Positions 1 to 10,329 of a DNA stretch of 64,000 nt are shown one piece after another. How positions within the stretch are numbered: position 1 is the stretch's first letter; each line of letters opens with the position of its first letter. Below the pieces are notes generated by a model. The model did no database searches, was not told where the DNA came from, and was given only the letters and a program-made list of their open reading frames with translations. A program made the translations under genes and the position numbers. This stretch comes from Cornus controversa (lineage: Eukaryota; Streptophyta; Magnoliopsida; Cornales; Cornaceae): assembly GCA_026545225.1 (NCBI GenBank), contig CM048849.1, positions 41,936,336-42,000,335 on the forward strand, in the 5' to 3' direction.

Positions 1-303
1 TTTGTTAACTGCCGGTAAAAGCAACATATTAAGTGAATTATCGATGGTTCATAAAAAATTGTCTGTAAAAATTAATCATTATCGACACTTTAAAGATATT
101 TATCGGCGGATAAAACTGCCGGTATAATACCGGCGGCTGCAAAAAAATGTCAGGTAATTACCGGCAGTTTATTAAAACCGCCTGGATGTTTTCCGGTAAA
201 TTTTTTAATCGCCGGTGAACCTTCAGTGAAAGATTTTCCGGCAGTTTTGGCGGCATTTTCTGGCGGTTTAAAACGCCGGTGATATAAAAAAAAATTTGTA
301 GTA
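1..303. mobile_element. Right end of a decayed CACTA (En/Spm-type) DNA transposon
   Basis: The stretch is dense in short direct and inverted copies of gccggt, accggc and ggcggt, the kind of subterminal repeats CACTA elements carry. It ends at about 303 with ttgtagta, one base from the usual CACTA terminus ttgtagtg. The left end and target duplication lie outside the window, so the family is inferred. Its subterminal motif differs from that of the 10.1-15.5 kb element, so it belongs to another subfamily. Confidence 0.5.
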
Positions 304-488
304 TAAAAAACATTAATTTCAGTTTCTTAGAAATTTCTTCTGATAAATTTCCACGTATAATCTTGCTTAAATGTCTGATAATGAGATGTTCACACTGAAA
401 GCACTCATCAATTGGCTTTTTCGGAAGGCCATAAACAAAAACTTATTCAAAGTCAAGTTGAACTTGGATTCGTAAAAAGTTAAAAATA

Positions 489-900
489 AGGTTTCAAAAA
501 GCCTTATTTTTTCATGAAAGGTCAAATTTTAGGCACACCACTTTGCTTTTCACCATTAATTTTTTTTTACCACAAATACTAGCTACACATTTAGAAGACT
601 TATAACAAATAGATACTCCTTGCTTTGAACGAAATTGTGGCAAAATTGTTGTATTGGGCTCTGTACATTTTATACATTTATACAATCAACATTTAAATTT
701 CGTAAGAAAAAAAAAAAAGTGTTGCAGAAGCTTTCAAAAAGCCTTATTCTTTCATGAAAGGTCAAATATTAAGCACACCTCTTTGCTTGTCGCCATTAGT
801 TATTTTTTACCACAAACAATGAAAAAATGTATTTTTTTTTTCTATTTTAAAATAATTTTTTTCATTCAAAAATATCAACAACCTGTGTTAATAGCATGAT
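489..900. repeat. Two copies of a dispersed repeat (third copy at 5289-5400)
   Basis: A block with the core tttcaaaaagccttat, followed by catgaaaggtcaaat and a cacacc/cttgc segment, occurs at about 489-590 and again at about 728-825. A third, more diverged copy lies at 5289-5400. The tail atatcaacaacctgtgttaata near 860 is matched by tttcaacaactcgtgttaata near 5378. No coding capacity or clear ends were seen. Confidence 0.5.
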
Positions 901-903
901 AGT

Positions 904-1824
904 TTATGCACTTTATTTAACCACAATTTTTTTTTCCCGAAGATGATTTATTTAACCACATTGAAAAAAGGAAAAAGGAAAGGAGTTCAGTATTTTTGTA
1001 AATTGTGTACAAGTCATGAAGGGTGTGGATTGTGAACTCGGATCTCCTCCATTGTGAAGGGGACTCTGTGCACAACATAGAACTCAATGCAGGTTGTGCG
1101 GAGCCCTCACACGGGACTGTGTGCATGTACACTGAAATGACTCAATTTCGATGCACATGATTTGCATAGGAGGGAATTCTGATCCGTGAATTGCTGAGTT
1201 AGAAAGGGTTTCATGTCGTACAAAGTGAAGACTTCTCCAAGACAATGAATACCTATTTTAATCAGGGTTTTATGAGCTCCAGTCTTTGGGCAATGGTTAT
1301 AAGCAAAAAAGCCAAGTCTTGCTCCAAGAACCATCTTGTTAGTCTTATGAATATGATCATGTAATGATTTGTGTCCAGTACTACTGTATGATACACACAA
1401 GATTGCTAGTAATTTGTGTTGATATGTATATTTCTTATTATCAATGGAAATTCATATTGCAGCTAGAGAAAGAACCAATAGAGAGAGAACAAAAGAGGCA
1501 CCCGAGAATTCTTTATCATTTGTGTGCAATTTAGATACCTTTGATGAGAGGAGAGGAATTAACCTGTACAAGTTGTAAAAAAGGAAAACATTTATTCTCT
1601 CCAGTACTGTTTTCAATAGTTTAAGCAAACATGAAGTCACCCACTTCAACAACCTTGTAAAAATTAAATACATCACAAACTAAGAAAGGACAAACATTGT
1701 TTTATAAGATAAGAAAGTATGGTTCTGTATCCATATAATTGTACAATTATTATTTCTTGTAGTTGTATATAGAGTTGACTATATCTTGAACCATGAAAGT
1801 CTGCATAGGTTGAAATTGAGCTTC
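904..1824. other. Non-coding stretch downstream of gene A
   Basis: AT-rich sequence with no gene or mobile element that I recognise. It lies directly 3' of the last exon of the minus-strand EF-hand gene and may include its 3' untranslated region. Confidence 0.4.
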
Positions 1825-4294
1825 TCACAGAATGATGCATTGCATAGTATTGGAGGCAATAGCCCCAATGCCGACTGCCAACTCCAAAGTTTTAAAAGCA
1901 GCATGCGTTGGTCCCTGAAAGCATAAACACACAGAAATTAATCAATTATATATATATATATATGAATGACCACAGTACTGCATATATACTTGTTTCTCTT
2001 CTCTCTCTTTCTACAACATCTCCCATCTTTTCTCTTTCTCTTCTATGGTACACTTCAAAACACCATTTTTATGAGGAAATGTTAAACGTCATGAAATTTT
2101 ATCATGAATTGTCATCATGAATGATGTGGCAGGTGATAATACCATTAGGATTCCGTATATGAGGGAAATTCCACCAATACTAACTCACCATTTAATTGTC
2201 ATATCATTCAAGATAAAAATTCATGAAATATTTTCATGACGTGTAGTATTGCTCATTTTTCTGATAGCACAATAATTAGGCATAACAATTTCGTAGAACC
2301 CATCTGGAAATTAATGATAGTACTTCATGCTACTACTTCTACCCACATTCTCTAAATTTATTTCCTCCATTGAATCAGTTAATTAATCGATCAAATTATA
2401 TGTTTGTTTATCTATCTACTATGAATCGATATACAAGGAAAAGAAAAAAGAGGACAAAGAACTGACTATATTTGATGCCGGGACGATAGCCTCGGATGCG
2501 GAAGCTGTGCTTGGCTGCTGTATCGAAGAAATAGTCATCGTTACAAGAGTTTTTTTGCATTTAAGTTTAATCGAGTAGTACTTAAGTAATAGATTTTTAT
2601 TTTGGCTCCTATATATATATATCCCATATAGTAATCAAGTAGATTATACATGTTCTATTATGTCAGCATTAGGGGTTTAAAATCGAAGCAAGACCATTTC
2701 ATATATATATATATATATAAGAAGAAGAATCTTACTGTAACTGTGGTCGCATCTGTTGCTCTGCTCCGTTTAAACTTGTTTGCAAACCTCTGCCGCTTCA
2801 ATAGAAGAAAAAAACAAGGTATATGGTTAGTCTGTCTATTCCATATGTGGGTACTGATTTCAGAATTTTATTAAAATTTTAAAGACTAATTAGCACAATT
2901 ATTGAACTATATATGAATTTTATTAAAATTTTAAAGACTAATTAGCACAATTATTGAACTATATATGAATTTTAAGTCGTCGTCAAAATTAATAAGTTTT
3001 AGTAATAATATTTTTAACTAAATTAAAAAAAAAAGACACTTTCAAGTATAAAATAAATGAAAAACCATATCATATATAATATGTGAGAATTGGTAAACAG
3101 AAAAAATAAAAATTTGAAAGTTAAAATAAATAAATAAATATAACAAAAGGCAAAAGTATCAAAAAATTATAAATCATAACGCATGTAACATATATACATC
3201 ACAAGAGTTACAATTTATTTGTGAAAATTAAAAAATAAAATAAAAATAAAGATTTTGAAAGTGTCTTTGACACTATTTGTTTAAAGTAAATATTTTATTC
3301 ACATAATGTATCATCATATTAAATTGATTATTTATTATTGGGTAAAGTGCATAAAATCTTCCGCTATAAAGAAAATGTGCAAGAAACACCCTGTTATTTG
3401 GTATGTACATATAATTTTCTATAATTTTAAAATTCTCTATTGTAAATTGATGATGTCATATTTTTTTAAAAACCCAAAAGTACTCTTTAATTTTGTCATT
3501 TAATGATTTGGCTTCCTTTTTTTAATTATTTATTTATAAAGTCAAGGTATTTTAGTTCTTTCATTATTCAAATTGAAGATTTGCCCTTATTTGTCCAAAT
3601 TGAATTTTGTGGGAGGTTTTACAAACAAAATGAGAGTCTTTGGATATTTTCTATATAACAAGCGATTTTATGCATTTTACCCTTTATTATTTCATTATAT
3701 TTAAAAACTATAAGATGTAACTAGTAGATGTGAAAAGAGAATATAGAATAAATTTAAAAATTGTCCATAGCATTTACCAAGAGCACAAATTACCTTACTT
3801 TCCTTCTTTTTATCTTTTGTTGCCTCTGCCTCTGCCTCTGCCAAAGCTTTTTTTCTGTTGGCTTCGAGCAATGCATAGTTGTCCAAGAAATTGGTGTGTC
3901 CATGAACAAAATTTTGGCTGCGGAAACAACTAAAGCAAAGATTGAATGTGTCGTCTTTTGTATGGAAGCATTCGACACAAGTGAAGTACAGCCCATTGAG
4001 AATTAGAACTGCACAACCGTCGCAAAATGGTCGACCACTTTTGATTATATAGTAGAGTGTCATGACATCCCAAAAGTTCAGATTGCCACTTTTATCGCTG
4101 TTTAGTTGTTTGAAGATGTCAGGATTGTTCATGCGCGAGTACCCTTCCTGCCTCATGAATGCCACGAACTCTGGACGGCTTATAAGATTGTCATGGTTGT
4201 CATCCATTGAGTTAAAAAAATTTATTGCCATTTGCTGCACCTCCTTAGACGCGACATTGAAATAGGCCTGGGCAACCTCGCGCATCTCCTCCAT
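1825..4294 (-). CDS. Gene A: EF-hand / ZZ-like zinc-finger protein with C-terminal CaaX box (4 exons)
   Basis: Predicted exons on the minus strand are 4294-3794, 2789-2736, 2517-2467 and 1914-1825, all in phase 0 with GT/AG borders, giving about 231 residues. Exon 1 starts MEEMREVAQAYF and holds two EF-hands. The first loop (DDNHDNLISRPE) is near canonical. The second (NSDKSGNLNFWD) has poor ligands and may not bind calcium. A ZZ-like zinc finger follows with CDGC, CVEC and CFSCF cysteine pairs, then HGHTNFLDNY. Exon 1 ends in an Ala/Glu- and Lys-rich tail. Exons 2 and 3 are micro-exons of 54 and 51 nt; exon 3 has a cagcag tandem acceptor. The last exon ends QCIIL, a CaaX box of the geranylgeranylation (CaaL) type. 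A membrane-anchored calcium sensor is therefore plausible. The paralogue at 20.4-25.3 kb has the same micro-exon and last-exon layout. The 54-nt exon is the least certain because the paralogue seems to lack it. I recognise the family but know no function for it. Confidence 0.72.
2863..2966. repeat. Tandem duplication, 2 x 52 bp
   Basis: A 52-bp unit beginning gaattttattaaaatttt is repeated back to back without a visible difference, and a third copy starts at 2967. It lies in intron 1 of gene A. The near-identity suggests a recent duplication. Confidence 0.85.
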
Positions 4295-4406
4295 CGATCC
4301 TGACCTAATGAATCAAAGAAAGCCTAGCTTGATGGTATACTATATTATAATCTCTCAATTTCGAAACTATATATATGTGTGTGTGTGTGGATCGAGGAAC
4401 CAAAAA

Positions 4407-4416
4407 GGTTTATATA
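4407..4416 (-). promoter_or_regulatory. Probable TATA box of gene A
   Basis: On the minus strand this reads tatataaacc, about 113 bases upstream of the chosen ATG at 4294, a normal plant distance allowing for a short leader. The surrounding AT-rich sequence makes chance TATA matches common. Confidence 0.4.
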
Positions 4417-4429
4417 ACTATATATTCTT

Positions 4430-4566
4430 ATATGCCATGCCTTTATGATTACATCTACTTAAATCTACTCCCATTTGTAATGACCTCAATATGTAAATTC
4501 TGGTATAACCTCATTATTGGGGTGGTCCTAAGTGGGGTCTTGAAAATGATGAGGAAATTGTAGGGA
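4430..4566. repeat. Block upstream of gene A, present again inverted at 8213-8345
   Basis: This block contains cctttatgatta, a gacctc segment and ggtcctaagtggggtcttg. The reverse complement of 8213-8345 contains the same landmarks in the same order (cctttatgattg, gacctcc, cctaagtggggtcttgg, gatgaggaaat). It is a duplicated upstream segment that was inverted near fragment B. Confidence 0.6.
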
Positions 4567-5399
4567 AGCAACCGAGTCAAAACCGTCACAAAGCTTGCTT
4601 AATTCCACAACTGAATGGTAGAAAGAAAGATATGAATCAATTGGTCAGCACCGTAACCCAAACCTGCATTGCATGTTCTAGAAAACCAATTTGAGTCTGG
4701 CTTTGATAGAGACTCCTAATTCATCAATTAAGAGAGAGAGAGAGAGAGGAGAACAATTAAATTACATCGGTGCACCGGTTGAATTTCAGCTATGCGTGTG
4801 CAATATGTGCGGTGAGATCCATCACTCGTATACAACAAGCATAGTGTACACGCACGGTAAGAACCATCATTGTGTATAACACGCACAACTCAAATTCACC
4901 AAATGTATAATAGATGTTTGAGAGAGAGAGAGAGAGACATTTAAACATATCCACTAGTTGTACTTTAACAGTTTTGTGTTTGTGAAAGATGGTCTTGCAA
5001 GAAGCAACCTCAACAGTTTCATCTAATCACTGGGGGACTTCATGGTCACGGATTAGACCTTTTCAACATCTATATGCTTATAACAAGTGAAAGAAACATA
5101 TAACAGTTTGGTTTTTGTTTATTGACTTTTCAATTTTGAAATGTCCAAAACTAATTTAAAATTTTGTTACTCAGTCGTGGTGGTTATGCTTACCCTAAAC
5201 ATTAAAAGAGAAAATCACCCACCATTGTAGGTATGTGCCTTTGCTTTAACATCCAAAGAATATTATATAAAAATTTAAAATTGTAAGAAAAGGTTTCAAA
5301 AAGCCTTATTTTTCCATGAACTTTGTCGTGGCAAAAGGTCAAATACAAAGCACGCCTTTGTGCTTGTTCACAAATTTCAACAACTCGTGTTAATATATA

Positions 5400-5720
5400 T
5401 ATATATATATATAGCGTGGTATCAGGCTGGTCCTGGGCCTAGGGGGCCCATGCGGTCACCTAGGATCCCCTCATTTTTTTAACCAAACTCAATGTTACTA
5501 CTTGTTCTCAATTTTTAAAATTTTTTTTTATTAAGTATGGTCCATTTTACCAAACCCAATACTACTGGATCTCATTTAAATTTTTTTTATTAACTATGGT
5601 CCACTAAATCAAACCCGATGCTACTGGACCTCATTTTAAAAAACAAAAATTTATTAACTTGGTTCATGTAACCAAATCCAATACTACTAGACCTATTTTT
5701 TTTATAAAAGGAAATTAATA
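5400..5720. repeat. Degenerate tandem repeats of about 60-70 bp next to a GC-rich transposon-like end
   Basis: About four diverged copies of a unit with ttattaa, tatggtcca, aaacccaatactactgga and cctcatttt follow each other. They are preceded by a GC-rich block (ggcctagggggcccatgcgg) that looks like the end of a DNA transposon. I cannot assign a family. Confidence 0.45.
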
Positions 5721-7266
5721 ACTAATGATCCAATTTTGGGATTTGCCATATTATTGTTTGCATTTTCTCCTTTTCTTTTCTTCTTTCTTCACGGCTCATT
5801 TGCTCTCATTTTCTTCTTCTTTCTTCACGGTCAAACAGCAGAGGTTGTGGTTCACCAAAGTCTAATTTGTCTCTTAGGTATATATCTCTCTCATTTCTAG
5901 TTCTATACTTCTAGTCTTTTATTCATTATTTGTTTCACTTTCATCTCTCATTTCTAGTTTTATACTTCTAGTCTTTTATACATCATCTGTTTCACTTTCA
6001 CTCCAAAATTGAAAGCCTCTTGTTGTATCATTACCCGTGGGCAAAAATTATTTTTTGCGGTAATTGTAATTTTTTACAACGAGTCTTTAACATTTACAAT
6101 TATTTGCTACTATTATACTGTTTATTCATAAGTGATAAAAAAATTTAAAAAAAATAAAATTACTGTAATGACACTTTTACTTGAAGTCTTACAAATTATA
6201 GCTCCTCGATCTTTTTATAAAATAATCCTAGCTAGATCCTTCTTGTTGCTTCTCTAGTAAACAATTTCTTTTCTAAATAAAATTTCTGTAGTAATCTATA
6301 CAACCCTTTCTTGGGGTGATGGTTTTATTATGTACCAGTAGTGAGTTTGAATCAATTCTTATCTGCTGAGTGGCATAATGGTAAATTGATTGTGTTGTTT
6401 TCTTTTCAAACAATAATACAATTACATTCTTATTGTTTATGTGGGTTTACTTTACATAGTCAAAATTTTTAAGTGTAGGAGGAAACAATGATTTCATTTT
6501 AATAGAATTTTTTCTGACAAATATCCAGAGGATACTTACAGACAATGTGTTAAGAATCAGATGTTAACATGTTCACTGAAAGCTTTAGGCCATAAACAAA
6601 AAAATATCTACTCATGTCGAGTCAAGCTCAAATTGGATTTCACCGCCTAATTAACAATAGTGAGCCAAATCAAGCTAGCTTATAACCAATTAAGTCTGGT
6701 ATTAGACTCCAAGTTCAACTTCCAAATAATTTTTTTACAAAAGCATTATAATTTAAGAGTACTTTTGTAATTATATATTATATGTAATTTTATTTAAAGA
6801 ATCATTAGTTTAATAAGAGTGTTAGAATAATTTTATAAAAAATTTAATTTGAAAGTACTTATGTCCAATCTCAGAAAAAATCAAAATAATATATCTTATT
6901 TATTACACGAAAGAATGGAGAGGGAGAGAAAAATATGATTATTAGACAGAAGATTACCTATTGCACCAAAAATATAAAGTACATAACATCAGTCATCCCA
7001 TTCTTTTAGCAGCAGACAAAAAAAAAATGCTGCCTCATACTGCTTTTTACAGTAATTTTAAATAACTACTGCCAAATATCTGCCATGAGAAAATTGTGTG
7101 CCTTTGAAATGTTTCAATATTTGAGGATTTAGATATATATCTCAGTCTAATACATATATAGTTTCATACCTTTCTATTCATCCATCAGAGTTACAATTTA
7201 ACAGAAGCCAATACAGTTCTCATAACATTAAGTGGAACTCAAATTATGAAAACAACATTACAAACT

Positions 7267-7320
<54 letters not shown>

Positions 7321-7329
7321 GCAATGAAG
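5721..7329. other. Gene-free stretch
   Basis: Low-complexity AT-rich sequence with no recognised gene. The part at 6500-6640 resembles 340-470 (both contain tgttcac, actgaaagc and ggccataaacaaaaa), so it is part of a duplicated block around the EF-hand cluster. An AT microsatellite lies at 7271-7317. Confidence 0.4.
7271..7317. repeat. (AT)n microsatellite
   Basis: Uninterrupted AT dinucleotide run of roughly 23 units, directly 3' of EF-hand fragment B. Confidence 0.95.
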
Positions 7330-7476
7330 TACTAGCCCCCTCACATAATGCTACAAACACTAGCCTTCCTCCACTCTGTTGTCTAAAAACTTGTTGTGTT
7401 GATGAGCATATTCTTTCCTCTTGAAACACTCTAAACAACGATTGAATTCATGTGCTACCTTTCGCAGCTCCTCCAT
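7330..7476 (-). pseudogene. Fragment B: intronless remnant of the EF-hand/ZZ/CaaX family
   Basis: From an ATG at 7476 the minus strand reads MEELRKVAHEF, matching the N-terminus of genes A and C. It jumps directly to CLECF and then HQHNKFLDN, matching the last zinc-finger cysteines and the HGHTNFLDNY segment of gene A. Both EF-hands and most of the zinc finger are missing. A stop follows after about 38 codons. In the +1 frame the sequence continues ASVCSIM-stop, the exact ending of gene C, and then the same 3' flank (tgtgaggggg). No intron separates first-exon and last-exon sequence, so this is either a large internal deletion or a rearranged, partly processed copy. Upstream sequence to about 7560 (caatttggaaactatata) also matches the gene A leader. 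It could still make a tiny peptide, but a pseudogene is more likely. Confidence 0.7.
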
Positions 7477-7553
7477 CTCTCCTAATCAAGTCAAGCCTTC
7501 ATGATAATATATTTGTTCATCTAATCTCTCAATTTGGAAACTATATATGGCTT

Positions 7554-7977
7554 TAGATTATGTACGTTGGTTGGTAAGAAATGGAAGCATAAGAAAAGAA
7601 AGGAAATAGAGGGTTATGGATTTTTGTGTTTGGTATGAAATTTTGGAAAGAAAAGAAAGGGAATGGAAAGATTTGGAGAGTTAGATCAAAGCATGAAGAG
7701 CAAGTATTTTTATTATCCTCCCAAAAATAAAATAAAAGAAAAAGAAAGGCCAGCATTTTTAATAAAATTTTGATAATACCAACTTTGTCTTTATATATAT
7801 ATATATAAGATAAAACTTCATTTCCTAAACAAGTTAATTATCATTTCTTTTATTTATTTTTATTAATCAATCAAACACGATAAAAGGTTGACAATATCCT
7901 TTTATTTTCTTTCTTTTCTTTTCAATCATAACTAATGTTATTCTTTCTTTTTTTTTCCATGTACCAATCATAGTCTA
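7554..7977. mobile_element. Possible miniature inverted-repeat element
   Basis: The ends are loosely inverted: ttggttggtaagaaatgga on the left, and attggtacatggaaa as the reverse complement of the right. The interior is AG-rich on the left and CT-rich on the right. AG-rich stretches of a similar kind occur at 31485-31670 and about 46900-47020. No convincing target duplication was seen. Confidence 0.3.
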
Positions 7978-8212
7978 AGGGAACGGACTCCTCTATATAT
8001 TTTACTCTATTTATGATTGATCGGACTTACTAGGATGTTGATTCTTACAAGTCGCGGAGACCTTTTAAGTCAATAAAATCAAATTATATCAAATCAAATT
8101 AAATTGTTGTTTGGACCAATTGATTCATCTGACTTAGAGGTTATTATCGTACTTTTGGAAGTAAGACAAGTCTGCTAAATAGTCTTTCGTTGCATGGTCT
8201 TTGTCGCTTGCT

Positions 8213-8345
8213 GAAAATTTCCTCATCACCAAGACCCCACTTAGGAACAACCACCCCAGTGGCCTTACTCGTGGAAGTTATATATGGAGGTCATTGGGCT
8301 TACTAACTGGCCACCATTTACCTACAATCATAAAGGCATATTGAC
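8213..8345. repeat. Inverted copy of the gene A upstream block (4430-4566)
   Basis: The reverse complement of this segment matches the block upstream of gene A; see 4430-4566. It lies upstream of fragment B, but in the opposite orientation to that expected from a simple tandem duplication. Confidence 0.6.
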
Positions 8346-9860
8346 TTAAAGGTCGTCCTCCCCACTTGTACCGAGCAACATCCTAGTAATTTCCTTCTCT
8401 AGATCAATTTATTAATCGAGTAAAGTACCTTTATTGTTTCACAAATTTGTCTTAATCACACATGAGCAGCAAGAATGTTCAATATAGTACCATTTGATTT
8501 GTCGTCCGTCAGTTTACTAATGGCCACAGAGGTACAGGATAATATTGGTCATTCTTGTCACCCACCAATGAATAGAACAAACTTCACACGAGTCTAGTGT
8601 ATTTTATTATTTTTATGAATATGAATTGGGTGTGTATGTGTTAATTTTTCTAATTATTCTTTAATTTAACATTGGTACGATCGTATCATCATCATCATCA
8701 TCATCATTTTTGTTCCCTCAATCAACTCTCTCTCTCTATCTAAAATTGCTATCACTTACTCTACTTTAGGGCTCAAACCTCCTCAATAAACGAAAAACTT
8801 CATCCTTCATTTTACTTGTCAAACGTGACCTTCAGTTGCTCCTCAAAACACACATAATATATATAGAGAAAGAGATGAGGTTGCTCCCAAAATTGATGAA
8901 ATTGAGGCTTATCTGTTTGAAAACTGACAATATCATCACTCAAAATTGATGACTGCGATGTTAAAATCCGATGAAATAATTCCATTCGAGATGGTGTCCT
9001 CTGTTCAGCGATTATAGAGTTACTCCTAAAACGCGGAATCCGATGAGTATAGGAGAGGAAATTGATAATAACCCTTAAAATTAATCACATTTCATCACTT
9101 AACTAAGAAACACAATCAGCTATGCGAAAGAAAAAGAGAATCGCTATGGATTGATTTGTAGATAAGTCGGACCTGATGTCCTAATCAAACACATGCAATG
9201 ATAAATTTGAGTTTCATCAAACACATGCACTGATAAATTTGTGCAGTACCTAACAAATTCACAATATTCATAATGGATAGATACACAAATTATAGTTTAC
9301 ATACCTAGAGTTAGCAATGAAATACTCAATTGAAAGTTCTTCACTAGGATTTTGCCACTATGAATAATATGCAAATGTTTGTCTCAATAGTGGTGATTAC
9401 CAATAGATGAATTATATGAAGATTTAAGCTTTAATGTAGTATCTACCAACAATATATGATCATAGAGGGTTATGGTAGTCTCTCTCACTTGTATAATACA
9501 TATACAAGGTGTATATATAACACAAGAACAGATTTTGGCCGTTTGAAAGTGATTGAAAAGTATTTAATGCAAAAATTAGCCGTTGAATTCAAAATCTGTC
9601 AGTATTGGCTGATGAATTTATCCGTCGGCTAATGACATTGTTTCGGCCAGCTGAAGCTACTTTTCGGCCGATTGAAATAATGTTTCAGCAGTTTCAACTT
9701 TGCACAACCGATTGGATTCAATTCCAGCTCCTACCAGCCTACTGATGGGATTCATCAGGCGATTAAAAGTCTACCATCAGGCGGCCAACAATCTCCTGGT
9801 TGAAACTGTTTTCAGACTTAGCCATTTTATCCTGCATTAGCACACTGCTTACTTATTTAC
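8346..9860. other. Gene-free stretch
   Basis: No gene recognised. A short atc trinucleotide run lies near 8680-8706. The part at 9540-9800 has repeated ttcggcc, tcggctaat and gccgat-like words, suggesting decayed transposon sequence, but no ends were found. Confidence 0.35.
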
Positions 9861-10057
9861 CAACATTTCCCACTTGTCCAACTGTTGTTGAGTAGTTTTT
9901 GGATATCAAATGGACCTCCCCATAAGGTAATTAATTTTAATGTGACCAGTTTTTCCTCTTTTTTAATCAGTTTCGCTACAGTACCCTCTGCTCTAGCTAA
10001 TTGTCTATCCTTTCCAAGTGTGATTTTTATGTTATATATGATCATGTCTAAGGGCAT
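9861..10057 (-). pseudogene. rpl2: Nuclear copy of chloroplast DNA: rpl2 exon 2 (part 1, interrupted by the CACTA element)
   Basis: The minus strand reads [14 protein letters not shown] and [11 protein letters not shown], matching chloroplast ribosomal protein L2 (ITLGKGGQLARAAG, AVAKLIAKEGK) as I remember it. After a 4-base insertion it continues in another frame as [20 protein letters not shown]. The nucleotide match is long (for example gtttcgctacag, ctctagctaattgtc, ctttccaagtgtgat). Several substitutions plus the frame break show a decayed nuclear plastid insert, not a gene. The rest of the insert lies at 15533-15632, on the other side of the CACTA element. Confidence 0.85.
10055..10057. 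other. Left target-site duplication (cat) of the CACTA element
   Basis: cat directly precedes cactacaag. The same cat directly follows the right terminus at 15533-15535. Three-base duplications are the rule for CACTA elements. Confidence 0.85.
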
Positions 10058-10329
10058 CACTACAAGAAAATAGACTTTTTACGGTGGGCAAAAAAGACTT
10101 TTACGACGAATTTGGCCCGTCGTGGTATCCGGTGTCGTAGTTGATGAATGACTTTCTACCACGGGCTGAAGGACTTTCTACCACGGGCTGAAGGACGTGG
10201 TAGAAAGTATTATTTTTAACCACAGCCCAGCCCGTGGTAGAAAGTATATGTTTTCTACAACGTGCTCAGACCGTGGCAGAAAGTGTACCTTCTAACACGG
10301 GATGAGCCCACTGTAGAAAGTGTATTTTT

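Noticed and set aside
6300-6420. Possible SINE (gtgagtttgaatcaattctt resembles a box B)
   Set aside because: No box A, tail or target duplication could be found.
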